A stretch of 64,000 nucleotides of DNA from Moritella yayanosii (GTDB lineage: Bacteria > Pseudomonadota > Gammaproteobacteria > Enterobacterales > Moritellaceae): the NCBI RefSeq assembly GCF_900465055.1, contig NZ_LS483250.1:4154001-4218000 (forward strand), written 5' to 3'. Positions within the stretch are counted from its first letter, which is position 1; every line of letters starts with the position of its first letter. Made by a program: the position numbers and the translations under genes. The notes below the pieces were generated by a model that did no database searches, was not told the DNA's origin, and saw only the letters and a program-made list of their open reading frames with translations. Below are positions 1 through 8,764 of the stretch, in pieces.

Positions 1-694
1 TTATATCAATTATAGCTGATGAGATCGCGCGAGTAAGTAAGTTAACCAGTGTTTCAATGATATTGGGGAATACCCCATAACGAATAATACGGTAGTGATT
101 GGCCCCATCGAGTTTGAGCGCAACGATGTACTCTTTTTGCAATTCTTGGTAAACCGACAGATACACACCACGAATAAATTGTGGAATCGAAGCCAATAAA
201 ATAGCGAACAAACTGTGGTCCAAGCCAGGCCCAAGCACTGAGATAAAGATGATCGCTAATAATAGTGACGGGATTGATAACGCCGTATCCATAATATGAT
301 GCAAGGTACTTGATAATAGGCCACGGCTGATCGCGGCGGTAATACCAATTGTCGTCCCTATAACCAAGGCGATAAAGCTAATGATTAGCGCGTTGCCAAA
401 GGTTAAGCGCAAACCATATAATAATCGAGACAACACATCTCGGCCTAAATCATCGGTACCAAAGAAGTAATCAACGGTACCTTGATCATCCCATGACGGT
501 GGTTGCAACAATAAATTCGCTTGTCGTATATCAGGTTCATGAGGGGCGATTAAAGGTGCAAAAACCATTAAGAAAAGCAATAACCCAAGCGCCCATAACG
601 CGGCCATCGCAATTTGCTGTGATGAATAATGCTTCCAGGTTTGTTCTGTAGGCGACAGAATATGTTCATCCGCAAAGATATTAATATTGGGCAT
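1..694 (-). CDS. sapC: SapC-type peptide ABC transporter permease (partial, C-terminus outside window)
   Basis: Inner-membrane permease of the Sap (DppC/OppC-like) peptide importer, which works with SapB and the SapD/F ATPases; Sap systems are linked to antimicrobial-peptide resistance. Reading from the ATG at 694-692, 231 codons are open to the window edge; the family is about 296 residues, so the C-terminus is missing. Visible are an N-terminal membrane segment (about residues 27-47), the conserved GTDDLGRDVLSRLLYG stretch, further hydrophobic segments, and the cytoplasmic coupling loop with LDGANHYRIIRYG. The start overlaps the end of sapB by 14 bp, which suggests translational coupling. 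It could be called a generic DppC, but the gene order sapA-sapB-sapC beside tyrR supports Sap. Confidence 0.88.
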   Translation of the reverse strand, partial: MPNINIFADEHILSPTEQTWKHYSSQQIAMAALWALGLLLFLMVFAPLIAPHEPDIRQANLLLQPPSWDDQGTVDYFFGTDDLGRDVLSRLLYGLRLTFGNALIISFIALVIGTTIGITAAISRGLLSSTLHHIMDTALSIPSLLLAIIFISVLGPGLDHSLFAILLASIPQFIRGVYLSVYQELQKEYIVALKLDGANHYRIIRYGVFPNIIETLVNLLTRAISSAIIDI

Positions 695-1646
695 AAAGTT
701 CTTTCCTGCGAATTGGATGAATGACAACCGTTAATATTTCGGTTAATACATTTGCTGTGACCACAAAAATTGCCACAGTTAACATACCACCTTGGATGGC
801 CGCGTAGTCTTGTTGATAAATACTGTTAATCAACCAACGACCAATACCCGGCCATGAGAACACTGCTTCAGTGACCATTGCCGTGGTTAATACCGTACTA
901 AATTGCAGGCCAAGGTGCGGGATCATGTTGGGAATGGCATTACGCAGCACGTGGCGCATAATAATTTCGGTTGTACTTAAGCCCTTACTGGCAGCTGCTT
1001 TAATGTATTTTTGTTTCATGACATCACTGACGTGATTACGCATTTGACGAATAACTTCGGTGGTCGGTACCGTCGCTAAGACAATAGTCGGCAGCAATAA
1101 GTGTTTAAGCGCATCGTAAAATGCCTCTTGGCTATGTGGGTTATCTGAAATAAGGGTGTCGATAAGCATAAAGCCGGTAACTGAATCAATCTCATAGAGT
1201 AAGTTCAGTCGGCCTGTTACCGGCAGCCAATCCCAGTTAAGCGCGAAGTACATCATCACTAATGATGCTAACCAGAACACCGGGATTGAAAAGATAAACA
1301 GCGAGATGCCCATAATGGTGCTATCAAGTGAGCTGCCTCGTCGCATGCCGGCAATCGTACCAATAGGCACGCCAATCGTAATCGATAGAATGAAGGCACT
1401 GAAACACAATTCTAATGTGGCGGGGAATACGGTTAATATCTCATCTATAACAGGCTGACCGGTACCATTGGTAACGCCTAAATCACCGTGTGCTATTGCC
1501 ATTAAATAATCTAAATAATTACTGAATAAATTGCCATCTAAGGGCAAGTCACCAGGAATACGACTACGTAGATAAAAACCAATAACGGTTAATGCCATTA
1601 CAGTAATGACCAGTAGATTAATCCGTCTTATTATATAAAAAAACAT
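681..1646 (-). CDS. sapB: SapB-type peptide ABC transporter permease
   Basis: Second permease subunit of the Sap peptide importer (DppB/OppB family), 321 residues, which is the family length. About six membrane segments are visible, starting at residues 11-27, and the cytoplasmic coupling loop reads AAASKGLSTTEIIMRHVLRN near residues 217-236. It starts only 3 bp after the sapA stop and its end overlaps the sapC start, so the three genes are almost certainly one operon read leftwards. No broken motif is seen. Substrate assignment rests on homology to enteric SapB and on the neighbours. Confidence 0.9.
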   Translation of the reverse strand: MFFYIIRRINLLVITVMALTVIGFYLRSRIPGDLPLDGNLFSNYLDYLMAIAHGDLGVTNGTGQPVIDEILTVFPATLELCFSAFILSITIGVPIGTIAGMRRGSSLDSTIMGISLFIFSIPVFWLASLVMMYFALNWDWLPVTGRLNLLYEIDSVTGFMLIDTLISDNPHSQEAFYDALKHLLLPTIVLATVPTTEVIRQMRNHVSDVMKQKYIKAAASKGLSTTEIIMRHVLRNAIPNMIPHLGLQFSTVLTTAMVTEAVFSWPGIGRWLINSIYQQDYAAIQGGMLTVAIFVVTANVLTEILTVVIHPIRRKELYAQY

Positions 1647-1649
1647 GTG

Positions 1650-3263
1650 TTACTGCCGTTCTGTATTAATGAAATTGATACCACCGAAAGCGGTCGTTTC
1701 AACGCCTTTTAAACCACTGCTATAGGCATGTAAGCGTAATGAATGAGCCAGTGGAATAAGGGGTAATTCTTGTTGAATAATTTCTTGGGCGCGATAATAG
1801 AGCGTTATGCGTTCAATGTATTCTGTTTCTGTTACCGCTTGATTAATCAAATCATCGAATTCTGAATTACACCAACGGGTATAATTAGAACCGGTGTTAA
1901 TCGCGTTGCAACTTAATTGGAAGCGGAAGAAATTATCTGGATCATTATTATCTGCAACCCATCCCAATAGGTAACTATCGTATTCACCTTGTTGTAATTT
2001 CTTTTTCATGAGTTGCCACTCATATTTAATAATTTTGACTTCGATACCAATTTGCGCTAACTCTGCTTGAATAAGCTCTGCCATTTTAACCGCATCCGGA
2101 TTATAAACTTGAGATGATTTTAATGCCAAGATATTCATCTTAAAACCATTTGGATAACCAGCCTCGGTGATTAATTGACGTGCATAGGCAAGGTTGTATT
2201 TATAACTTTTTAGATATGGGTTATAAGCCCAAGATACCGGCGGTAATATCGATTTGGCATTGACACCTGTATTGTAATAAACAGCTTGTAGTATGGTTTC
2301 TTGGTTGATTGTATGGGCGAGTGCACGGCGAATCTTAGGATTATCAAACGGCGCCTGCTCAGAATTAAATGCCCAATAAGCCACATTTAAACCCGTTTCA
2401 ACGGATATTTTAACACGGTCATGTTCACTGATCATCTCCACTTGGCTCGCCGCTGGATAAGCCATAATATCACATTCTTGAGTCAGTAATTTCGCTAATC
2501 GAGAAGATGCATTCGGGGTGATGTCAAAAATTAAGTGTTCGATCTTGGCGTTATCGCCCCAATAGTTATCGTGTCTTTGATAGCGAATAAAGTTATCAGT
2601 ACGATATTCTTTAAACTTAAATGGACCGGTACCAATCGGCAGGTTATCTATATCGATTTGTTTGTTTAACGCGATTAAAGTGTCGCCATATTCAGCAGAT
2701 AAAATAACACTGAAATCGCTGGCCAAATTGGCAATAAATGAAGAATCAGGTAATACTAATTTAAATTCAATCGTGTAATCATCAATTTTTACCAGTGATT
2801 GGATTTGCCGATCGAATTCGATGCCCTCAAAAAAAGGATAACCATTAGCAGAAACGTCATGATAAGGATGTTTCTTATCTAATATTCGTGCAAAGCTGAA
2901 AATGACATCATCGGCATTCAACGGTCGTGTCGGGGTAAAGTAATCAGTTTGATGAAAACGAACATTTTTCCGTAAAAAAAAGCGGTAAGTGAGGCGATCT
3001 TCAGATATTTCCCAGTCGATGGCTAATCCAGCTTTGAATTGCTGAGTATTTGGATCAATAAAGAGCAGACGATTGTATAGCTGGCTCGTCGTTGCATCAA
3101 GAGTCACATTGGATGTGGCAGTTTGCGGGTTAAATGAACTGGGGCTTCCCTCTGTGCAATAAGCCAGACTGTTCTGTTTAATTGAGATTTGCTCACCACA
3201 CGCTGTTAACAACAAAAGTACGGTTAGAGGCAGTATAGTTTTAATCAAATTTAGAATATGCAT
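1650..3263 (-). CDS. sapA: SapA-type peptide-binding lipoprotein
   Basis: Periplasmic solute-binding protein (DppA/OppA family, SBP_bac_5) that delivers peptides to the SapBC permease. It has 537 residues. The N-terminus is a lipoprotein signal: hydrophobic residues 9-19 then L19-T20-A21-C22, so it is probably tethered to a membrane instead of free in the periplasm. Family features include the DDVIFSFARILD segment, the later GTGPFKFKEY motif, and a C-terminal region rich in aromatic residues. First gene of the sapABC operon, divergent from tyrR, with about 280 bp of shared upstream DNA. The lipobox differs from enteric SapA, which as I recall has an ordinary Sec signal. Confidence 0.88.
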   Translation of the reverse strand: MHILNLIKTILPLTVLLLLTACGEQISIKQNSLAYCTEGSPSSFNPQTATSNVTLDATTSQLYNRLLFIDPNTQQFKAGLAIDWEISEDRLTYRFFLRKNVRFHQTDYFTPTRPLNADDVIFSFARILDKKHPYHDVSANGYPFFEGIEFDRQIQSLVKIDDYTIEFKLVLPDSSFIANLASDFSVILSAEYGDTLIALNKQIDIDNLPIGTGPFKFKEYRTDNFIRYQRHDNYWGDNAKIEHLIFDITPNASSRLAKLLTQECDIMAYPAASQVEMISEHDRVKISVETGLNVAYWAFNSEQAPFDNPKIRRALAHTINQETILQAVYYNTGVNAKSILPPVSWAYNPYLKSYKYNLAYARQLITEAGYPNGFKMNILALKSSQVYNPDAVKMAELIQAELAQIGIEVKIIKYEWQLMKKKLQQGEYDSYLLGWVADNNDPDNFFRFQLSCNAINTGSNYTRWCNSEFDDLINQAVTETEYIERITLYYRAQEIIQQELPLIPLAHSLRLHAYSSGLKGVETTAFGGINFINTERQ

Positions 3264-3547
3264 ATTGTATTATCACGATTACTCACCTTGTTAATTTATC
3301 ATTAAGACAATGTTCAACCAAGCTAATCTACGTATTTTATACCATAATAGTTAAATTTATTGATATATGAGACAAAAACGATTCATATCAGCCTGTTTTA
3401 CTGCGAGGGGGGATTATTTAGTAATATTATCAGGCGATAGTAGCATCTATTTAGCTTGTCATAATATGGTCTGATACATTTTTAGTGGCGTTGATACTGC
3501 CGTTTACATGCTATTATAGGCGCATAATATTTTATGGTGGTACAGTA

Positions 3548-5116
3548 ATGCGTTTGGAATTAGTTTGTGAAGATAGAGTGGGTATTAGTCGCGAGATCCT
3601 TGATTGTTTTTTAGCACGAGATATTAATTTATCGGCGATTGAGATCCAACAACCTGACCGGATATTTATTAAATCACCGAATCTAGAGTTTTCTGACTTG
3701 CAGACGTTGATGGCGAATCTTCGCCGAATTAGCGGCGTGTGTGATGTTAAAACAGTCAGCTATTTACCTTCTGAACTTGAGCATCAAGAAATACAAACCT
3801 TGATGACTAACTTACCTGATATTGTATTTTCGGTTGATGTAAAAGGCTTAGTGTCGTTGGTTAATTCACCCGCATTGACTGCGCTTGGACTTTTGGAATC
3901 GCAAGTGAAAGGGCATTGTATCAGCAATTTTGTCAAAGGGTTTTCAATTACTAAGTGGCTAGAATCAGAGGGAATCTGCGCGCAAACACAAAAACTCACC
4001 TTACTAGATGAAGATTTTTTTGGTGATATTCTACCCCTTAGTATTAGCTGTGATGTTAATCAAGTGACGTTATCCAAAGCCGCCGTTAGCGTAAAACCAC
4101 ACGAACTCGTTGGCGCAGTGATCATTCTTAAATCGGTTGACCGTATTGGTAAACAGTTTAATTTCTTACGTACTTTCCAATTTGCGGCATTTGATGAGAT
4201 TCTCGCCAAAAGCGAAAAAATGAATAAGTTAATCAATATCGCGAAAAAGTTTGCCATACTCGATGCGCCGTTAATGATTTTAGGTGAGACTGGTGCGGGT
4301 AAAGAACTGATAGCTAAAGCCTGTCACCAAGCAAGTGGGCGATCACAACATCAATTTTTAGCACTCAACTGTGCCGCGGTACCTGATGCTGTCGCAGAAT
4401 CTGAATTGTTTGGTGTGGTTACTGATGACGGCGAAACTAAGCGTGGCATTTTTGAACTCGCCAATGAAGGTTCAGTACTGTTGGATGAAATCGGTGATAT
4501 GTCACCGTACTTGCAAACCAAATTTTTACGTTTATTGGAAACCGGTTGCTTCCGACGCGTAGGCGATGAGCAAGAAGTACGGGTTGATGTACGTATTATT
4601 TGTACCACTCAAAATGATCTGGCTAAGTTGATCCGTGAAGGTAAATTCCGCCAAGATTTATATTATCGTTTAAATGTTTTATCGATGACTGTGCCGGCGC
4701 TACGTGATCGTAAAGAAGATATTATTCCGCTTTGCCATTCGTTCTGCAGTGTATTTAGTCATGAATTACAACGTACCAAACCTCAGTTAAGTCGTAATGT
4801 ATTAGAGTTATTACAATCTTATCCTTGGCCTGGTAACGTACGTGAATTGCGTAATGTGTTATATCATGCGCTGTCCTTGTTAGAAGGGGATGTATTAAAT
4901 CCGTGTGACTTGAGCTTATCAGCAACAACGACTGAAACTTATGATGAAGCCTTGTTTGATGGGTCATTGGATGAAGCCTGTAAACGTTTTGAAAAATTAT
5001 TATTACAGCGTTTATACCCGTCTTATCCAAGTACACGGCAATTAGCCAAGCGCCTAGGCGTATCGCATACTGCTATTGCCAACAAGTTACGCGATTATAA
5101 AATCACTAAAAAATAG
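3548..5116 (+). CDS. tyrR: TyrR aromatic amino-acid transcriptional regulator
   Basis: Regulator of aromatic amino-acid synthesis and transport. Domains in order: N-terminal ACT (about residues 1-75, starting MRLELVCEDRVGISRE), PAS (about 80-190), AAA+ sigma54-type module with Walker A GETGAGKE, and a C-terminal Fis-type helix-turn-helix (TRQLAKRLGVSHTAIANKL). The GAFTGA loop that contacts sigma54 is missing: after ESELFG comes VVTDDGETKRGIFE. The same lack is known in enteric TyrR, which acts with sigma70. The ATG at 3548 was chosen because it matches the family N-terminus and has a GGTGG ribosome site just upstream; the frame is open 63 bp further but without homology. Confidence 0.95.
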   Translation: MRLELVCEDRVGISREILDCFLARDINLSAIEIQQPDRIFIKSPNLEFSDLQTLMANLRRISGVCDVKTVSYLPSELEHQEIQTLMTNLPDIVFSVDVKGLVSLVNSPALTALGLLESQVKGHCISNFVKGFSITKWLESEGICAQTQKLTLLDEDFFGDILPLSISCDVNQVTLSKAAVSVKPHELVGAVIILKSVDRIGKQFNFLRTFQFAAFDEILAKSEKMNKLINIAKKFAILDAPLMILGETGAGKELIAKACHQASGRSQHQFLALNCAAVPDAVAESELFGVVTDDGETKRGIFELANEGSVLLDEIGDMSPYLQTKFLRLLETGCFRRVGDEQEVRVDVRIICTTQNDLAKLIREGKFRQDLYYRLNVLSMTVPALRDRKEDIIPLCHSFCSVFSHELQRTKPQLSRNVLELLQSYPWPGNVRELRNVLYHALSLLEGDVLNPCDLSLSATTTETYDEALFDGSLDEACKRFEKLLLQRLYPSYPSTRQLAKRLGVSHTAIANKLRDYKITKK

Positions 5117-5177
5117 TATTTAGCTGCTCGCGTATTTATAGATCAATATAGTCATGGTTTTATAGGTTAAAATCACT

Positions 5178-5210
5178 ATAGCTCGCATCCCGCTTGTGCG
5201 AGCTATTTCT
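5178..5210 (+). terminator. Hairpin between tyrR and the DUF3108 gene, probable terminator
   Basis: A 10-bp perfect stem (ATAGCTCGCA at 5178-5187 and TGCGAGCTAT at 5197-5206) with a 9-base loop, followed by TTCT. It sits 61 bp after the tyrR stop and just before the ribosome site of the next gene. The T-run is short, so it could be a weak terminator or an attenuator. Confidence 0.5.
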
Positions 5211-5226
5211 GAAGGGAGTCGCTTTG

Positions 5227-5919
5227 ATGAACGTTTGTTCCACTATCATATTCAGTATAGGAACTTATGCCATGACCGCATCTGCAGTACAGGCTGAGTT
5301 ATACCCTTTTCAAGCGCAATACTCGATGTATTACAAAGATGTGAAATTTGGACATTGTGAACGTTCATTGCGCCGTTTAAATAATTTTGAATATAAATTA
5401 ACCAGTACAGCATCGGTATTACTGGGTTCGGGCAGCTATGAAAATAACTCTTGGTTTAAGTTACAAAATGGGTTGCTAACTGCGCAGCGTTATAAGCATG
5501 AAACAACGGTTATCGGCTTTAGTTCAGTGTCATCTGGTATCTTTGATGAGCAGGGCGATATTGTGATGGATTATGATGACAATCAGGTGAAATTAAGGCT
5601 GCAATCGCATGTGATGGATATTGGTGCGATGACTATTTTGTTGCAAAATGATCTTAAATTAGGTAAACAAGCGTTCAATTACCAATGGGTATTTGAAGAT
5701 AAAGTCGAAGCCATTGAGTTTGAATATCTAACCGAAGAATCGATCAATACCATATTTGGTGACATGCAAGCCGTTAAACTCAAACAAGTAACCAAGAAGA
5801 ACCGCATTTCTTATTTCTGGTTTATTCCAAAACTGGATTATCAACTCGCTAAAATCGAAGTATATAAAAAAGGCAAACGTTGGGGTTATTTAAAATTATC
5901 TGATCTGTCTTTCCAATAA
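5227..5919 (+). CDS. DUF3108 family exported protein
   Basis: Protein of about 230 residues with an N-terminal signal peptide (hydrophobic residues 5-15, likely cut after AVQA before ELYPF), so periplasmic or outer-membrane associated. The body matches the DUF3108 pattern: many short beta strands, an early YSMYYKDVKFG segment, a YENNSWFKL segment and a C-terminal KLDYQLAKIEVYKKGKRWG. Function is unknown for the family. The ATG at 5227 follows a GAAGGGA ribosome site; an upstream TTG at 5194 lies inside the preceding hairpin and is less likely. It lies between tyrR and cobQ on the same strand, as a possible separate transcript. Confidence 0.8.
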   Translation: MNVCSTIIFSIGTYAMTASAVQAELYPFQAQYSMYYKDVKFGHCERSLRRLNNFEYKLTSTASVLLGSGSYENNSWFKLQNGLLTAQRYKHETTVIGFSSVSSGIFDEQGDIVMDYDDNQVKLRLQSHVMDIGAMTILLQNDLKLGKQAFNYQWVFEDKVEAIEFEYLTEESINTIFGDMQAVKLKQVTKKNRISYFWFIPKLDYQLAKIEVYKKGKRWGYLKLSDLSFQ

Positions 5920-5994
5920 CCTTATCTCCTTGTTTACCCCCGCGAGGCTAACCGTTACACTGCTGATATTCAGCTGCAATCAGATAGATATAAA

Positions 5995-7404
5995 ATGACC
6001 AAGCCAATCATGATCATGGGGTGTACTAGCGACGCCGGTAAAAGTTTCGTTGTCGCGGGTTTATGCCGCATGTTTGCTAATCGCGGTGTTAATGTCGCGC
6101 CATTTAAAGCCCAGAACATGAGTAATAATGCTGCGGTTACCGCCAAAGGTGAAGAGATTGGTCGTGCCCAATACTTACAAGCCATTGCCGCCAAAGTCAC
6201 TCCAGATGTACGGATGAACCCAGTATTATTAAAACCAAGTGCAGATACCAAAAGTCAACTGATTTTGAATGGTAAACCAGCGCCGGAGTTGAGTGAGATA
6301 CCGTGGATGGAGCGTAAAGCTTATTTGTTTACGCACGTTGAAAAAGCGCTCGCAGATTTACAACAAGAATACCAACAAATAATTATTGAGGGCGCAGGTA
6401 GTCCAGCTGAAGTGAATTTACGTCCGAGCGATATCGTTAATATGAGTGTTGCGCTGATCTGTAATGCGGATGTCTATTTGGTTGCTGATATTGATAAGGG
6501 GGGCGCATTTGCACATCTACTCGGCACCTTTATGTGCCTTGCCAAAGAAGAACAGCAACTGATCAAAGGTTTTGTATTAAATAAATTCCGTGGTGATCCA
6601 CTGTTACTCGGTAATGCGATGGATTGGCTAGAAGAAAAAACCGGCGTGCCGACTGTCGCTAATATTCATTACTTTCCGCATCGGTTACCTGAAGAAGATA
6701 CTCTGCATCATCGTGCCGCTTATAAACGTGGGTTGATCAATATTGCCTTAATTGCTTACCCGTACGCAGCGAACATGGACGAGTTTGATAACCTTATTCA
6801 TCAAGATAACGTCAATGTGGTACCGCTGCGTGATGGTCAGTCATTGGTTGATTTTGATGCCATTATATTACCGGGCAGTAAAAATACGGCTGCGAGTTTA
6901 TTACATCTGCGTGAGTCTGGACTCGCTAATGAAATCAGCAAGGCTGCACAACGAGGTCAGCCAATTTTAGGTATTTGTGGTGGCATGCAATTATTGGGCG
7001 AACATATTCTTGATCCACATCATATCGAAGGTGGCGATGAACAAGGTTTAGGACTGCTGCCTATCATCACTGCACATGCCCAGACTAAAACCACACGACA
7101 ACGTGAAATTGACTGGCAGGGTTTTAAACTATCAGGTTATGAAATTCATCACGGTCACACCAAGATGAGCTTGAAAAGTGACGCGCAAATGACTACTTGC
7201 AAAAGTTTTATTGAGACAGATTTAGGCTGGCAACAAGGTAATGTCTACGGGTGTTATTTACATGGGTTATTTGATAATAAAGGTTTTATTAATCAGTTTT
7301 TAACGAATTTAGGCTGGGAGGGTGACGCCGATGACCACGCGGTTAGTTTGGATGCTGAGCTAAACCGTGTCGCGGATATGTTTGAGAAATTGGATTGGTT
7401 ATAA
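5995..7404 (+). CDS. cobQ: Cobyric acid synthase CobQ
   Basis: ATP- and glutamine-dependent amidation of adenosylcobyrinate a,c-diamide to cobyric acid in B12 synthesis (cytoplasm). It has 469 residues, slightly under the usual 480-500. N-terminal P-loop-like ATPase domain starts MIMGCTSDAGKSFVVAGL and continues KAQNMSNNAAV. The C-terminal class I amidotransferase domain has the nucleophile elbow GICGGMQLLG with Cys328, plus the EIHHGHT and YLHGLFDN histidine motifs, so both halves look active. No other B12 synthesis gene and no cobalamin riboswitch is seen nearby, so it may serve salvage or depend on genes elsewhere. Confidence 0.94.
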   Translation: MTKPIMIMGCTSDAGKSFVVAGLCRMFANRGVNVAPFKAQNMSNNAAVTAKGEEIGRAQYLQAIAAKVTPDVRMNPVLLKPSADTKSQLILNGKPAPELSEIPWMERKAYLFTHVEKALADLQQEYQQIIIEGAGSPAEVNLRPSDIVNMSVALICNADVYLVADIDKGGAFAHLLGTFMCLAKEEQQLIKGFVLNKFRGDPLLLGNAMDWLEEKTGVPTVANIHYFPHRLPEEDTLHHRAAYKRGLINIALIAYPYAANMDEFDNLIHQDNVNVVPLRDGQSLVDFDAIILPGSKNTAASLLHLRESGLANEISKAAQRGQPILGICGGMQLLGEHILDPHHIEGGDEQGLGLLPIITAHAQTKTTRQREIDWQGFKLSGYEIHHGHTKMSLKSDAQMTTCKSFIETDLGWQQGNVYGCYLHGLFDNKGFINQFLTNLGWEGDADDHAVSLDAELNRVADMFEKLDWL

Positions 7405-7433
7405 AACGCAGCGCTTAGATAACTCGCATGCTT

Positions 7434-7480
7434 AGAGATAGAGTAGCAGGCAGAAGGATTAACCTGCTATTCTCTATATT
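7434..7480. terminator. Imperfect hairpin between convergent cobQ and pdxH
   Basis: ATAGAGTAGCAGG (7438-7450) pairs imperfectly with CCTGCTATTCTCTAT (7463-7477), with a one-base bulge. It lies between two converging genes and could end transcripts from both sides. No strong T-run, so this is tentative. Confidence 0.45.
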
Positions 7481-7522
7481 GTACATATGCTTAGATATAA
7501 ATAATACGCCACGAATATGAAA

Positions 7523-8176
7523 CTAGGGCGCGAGGCGATCAACGCGCCAATTATCGCCTTCTTTTACATAACTAAAGCGATCATGTAAGCGATCTGCTTT
7601 ACCTTGCCAGAATTCGATACTGGTTGGTTTTACCACATAGCCGCCCCAAAACTCAGGTAATGGCACTTCTTTATTCGCAAATTTAGCGGTGAACTGTTTT
7701 ACTTGTTGTTCTAAGATCTTGCGAGAAGTGATCACTGTACTTTGCTCTGATGCCCAAGCGCCGATTCGGCTACCTCGTCCACGAGATTGGAAATAAGCAT
7801 TAGACTCTTCAGCTGAGATCTTTTCGACCACACCTTGAATACGTACCTGACGTTGTAAAATGTTCCAATGGAATGTTAACGCAACACAGGGGTTTTGAGC
7901 TAGCTCTTGACCTTTTCGGCTGTCATAATTGGTAAAGAAAACAAAGCCTTCTTTAGTCAATTCTTTCAGTAGTACCACTCGGCAAGAAGGGTGACCATTG
8001 GCATCGACAGTAGACACTGTCATAGATTCAGGTAAGACGATGCCGCAGTCTTGTGCCGCTTTGAACCAGCGTTGGAACTGCTCAAATGGGTCAACACTGG
8101 GATCAAGATCGGGCAAGTTGACTAATACGCCTTGCCCTAAGGTAAATGCACAACGGATCTTAGTTAATAAAGACAT
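7523..8176 (-). CDS. pdxH: Pyridoxamine 5'-phosphate oxidase PdxH
   Basis: FMN-dependent oxidation of pyridoxine/pyridoxamine 5'-phosphate to pyridoxal 5'-phosphate, cytoplasmic. It has 217 residues, the family length. Conserved stretches: SCRVVLLKEL near residue 65, VFFTNYDSRKGQEL, VALTFHWNILQRQVRIQG, the SRGRGSRIGAWASEQS segment, and the C-terminal EFWQGKADRLHDR substrate/FMN site. It follows grxA by 9 bp on the same strand, so the two are probably co-transcribed. Start is the first ATG and matches the family. The many PLP enzymes in the window (alaA, MocR-type, pabC) depend on this cofactor, but that is not a specific link. Confidence 0.95.
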   Translation of the reverse strand: MSLLTKIRCAFTLGQGVLVNLPDLDPSVDPFEQFQRWFKAAQDCGIVLPESMTVSTVDANGHPSCRVVLLKELTKEGFVFFTNYDSRKGQELAQNPCVALTFHWNILQRQVRIQGVVEKISAEESNAYFQSRGRGSRIGAWASEQSTVITSRKILEQQVKQFTAKFANKEVPLPEFWGGYVVKPTSIEFWQGKADRLHDRFSYVKEGDNWRVDRLAP

Positions 8177-8185
8177 AGTTAAGCC

Positions 8186-8449
8186 TTATGCATAGAGACC
8201 CAAGTTTTCTTTAGCGAACTGTTCAAATTCAGTACAACCACCAAGGTGTTTTTCATCGATAAAGATTTGTGGCACTGTATTCACTGGTACGCCCGCTGAT
8301 TTTTCTAGATCAGCTTTACTGATACCTTCGGCAAGCATATCGATGTAGTTGAAATCAAAATCTTCATTGTCAGCTTTTAATGTTTCTGCAATTTGTTTCG
8401 CACGTACACAGTAAGGGCAACCAGGACGACCAAAGATAACTGTAAACAT
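8186..8449 (-). CDS. grxA: Glutaredoxin 1 (GrxA type)
   Basis: Small dithiol glutaredoxin of 87 residues that reduces disulfides such as those of ribonucleotide reductase using glutathione. The active site C11-P-Y-C14 is intact, followed by the TVPQIF cis-proline segment and a GGCTEFEQF glutathione-binding turn. The length and the N-terminal FTVIFGRPGCPYCVRAK match GrxA better than the GrxC/GrxD types. It is the first gene of a likely grxA-pdxH operon. An extra Cys in GGCTEF, where E. coli GrxA as I recall has GGYTDF, is a small difference. Confidence 0.9.
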   Translation of the reverse strand: MFTVIFGRPGCPYCVRAKQIAETLKADNEDFDFNYIDMLAEGISKADLEKSAGVPVNTVPQIFIDEKHLGGCTEFEQFAKENLGLYA

Positions 8450-8764
8450 AATATAAATACTCCGGGTAAGATAAATTGGTTAGCACGCTATGTGTACTTT
8501 AATGATAAGTACCCGTTGCTAGTAAGTGAGTTCACTCTTAATGTGTACATAGTATGTTTTTCTGAAATAAAATGAAATTGTTTATTTAATAATAATTGAT
8601 AGGCATTAACTATTGATGACGAATGTAACATTATCAGTATGACTTCTGTTAAGAAATGTAAATTTTCAGCACCGAGTTCGAATAATTGCAGAGATAAATA
8701 GCAATCAAGATTGGAATCAGTGATAATTATCGATTAAATTTTATAAATCAGCTTGAAACAATAT
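8450..8764. other. Divergent intergenic region grxA/pssA
   Basis: 315 bp of AT-rich DNA between divergent genes. I see no convincing ORF or RNA. A perfect 10-bp palindrome GATAATTATC sits at about 8722-8731, shortly before pssA. It resembles half of a Fur-type site but is too short to call. Promoters for both genes must lie here. Confidence 0.5.

Noticed and set aside
3485-3547. Upstream extension of tyrR
   Set aside because: The 21 extra residues have no family similarity, and a better ribosome site precedes the ATG at 3548.
8722-8731. Fur-box-like palindrome GATAATTATC
   Set aside because: Only 10 bp, in AT-rich DNA where such palindromes arise by chance; pssA is not a usual Fur target.
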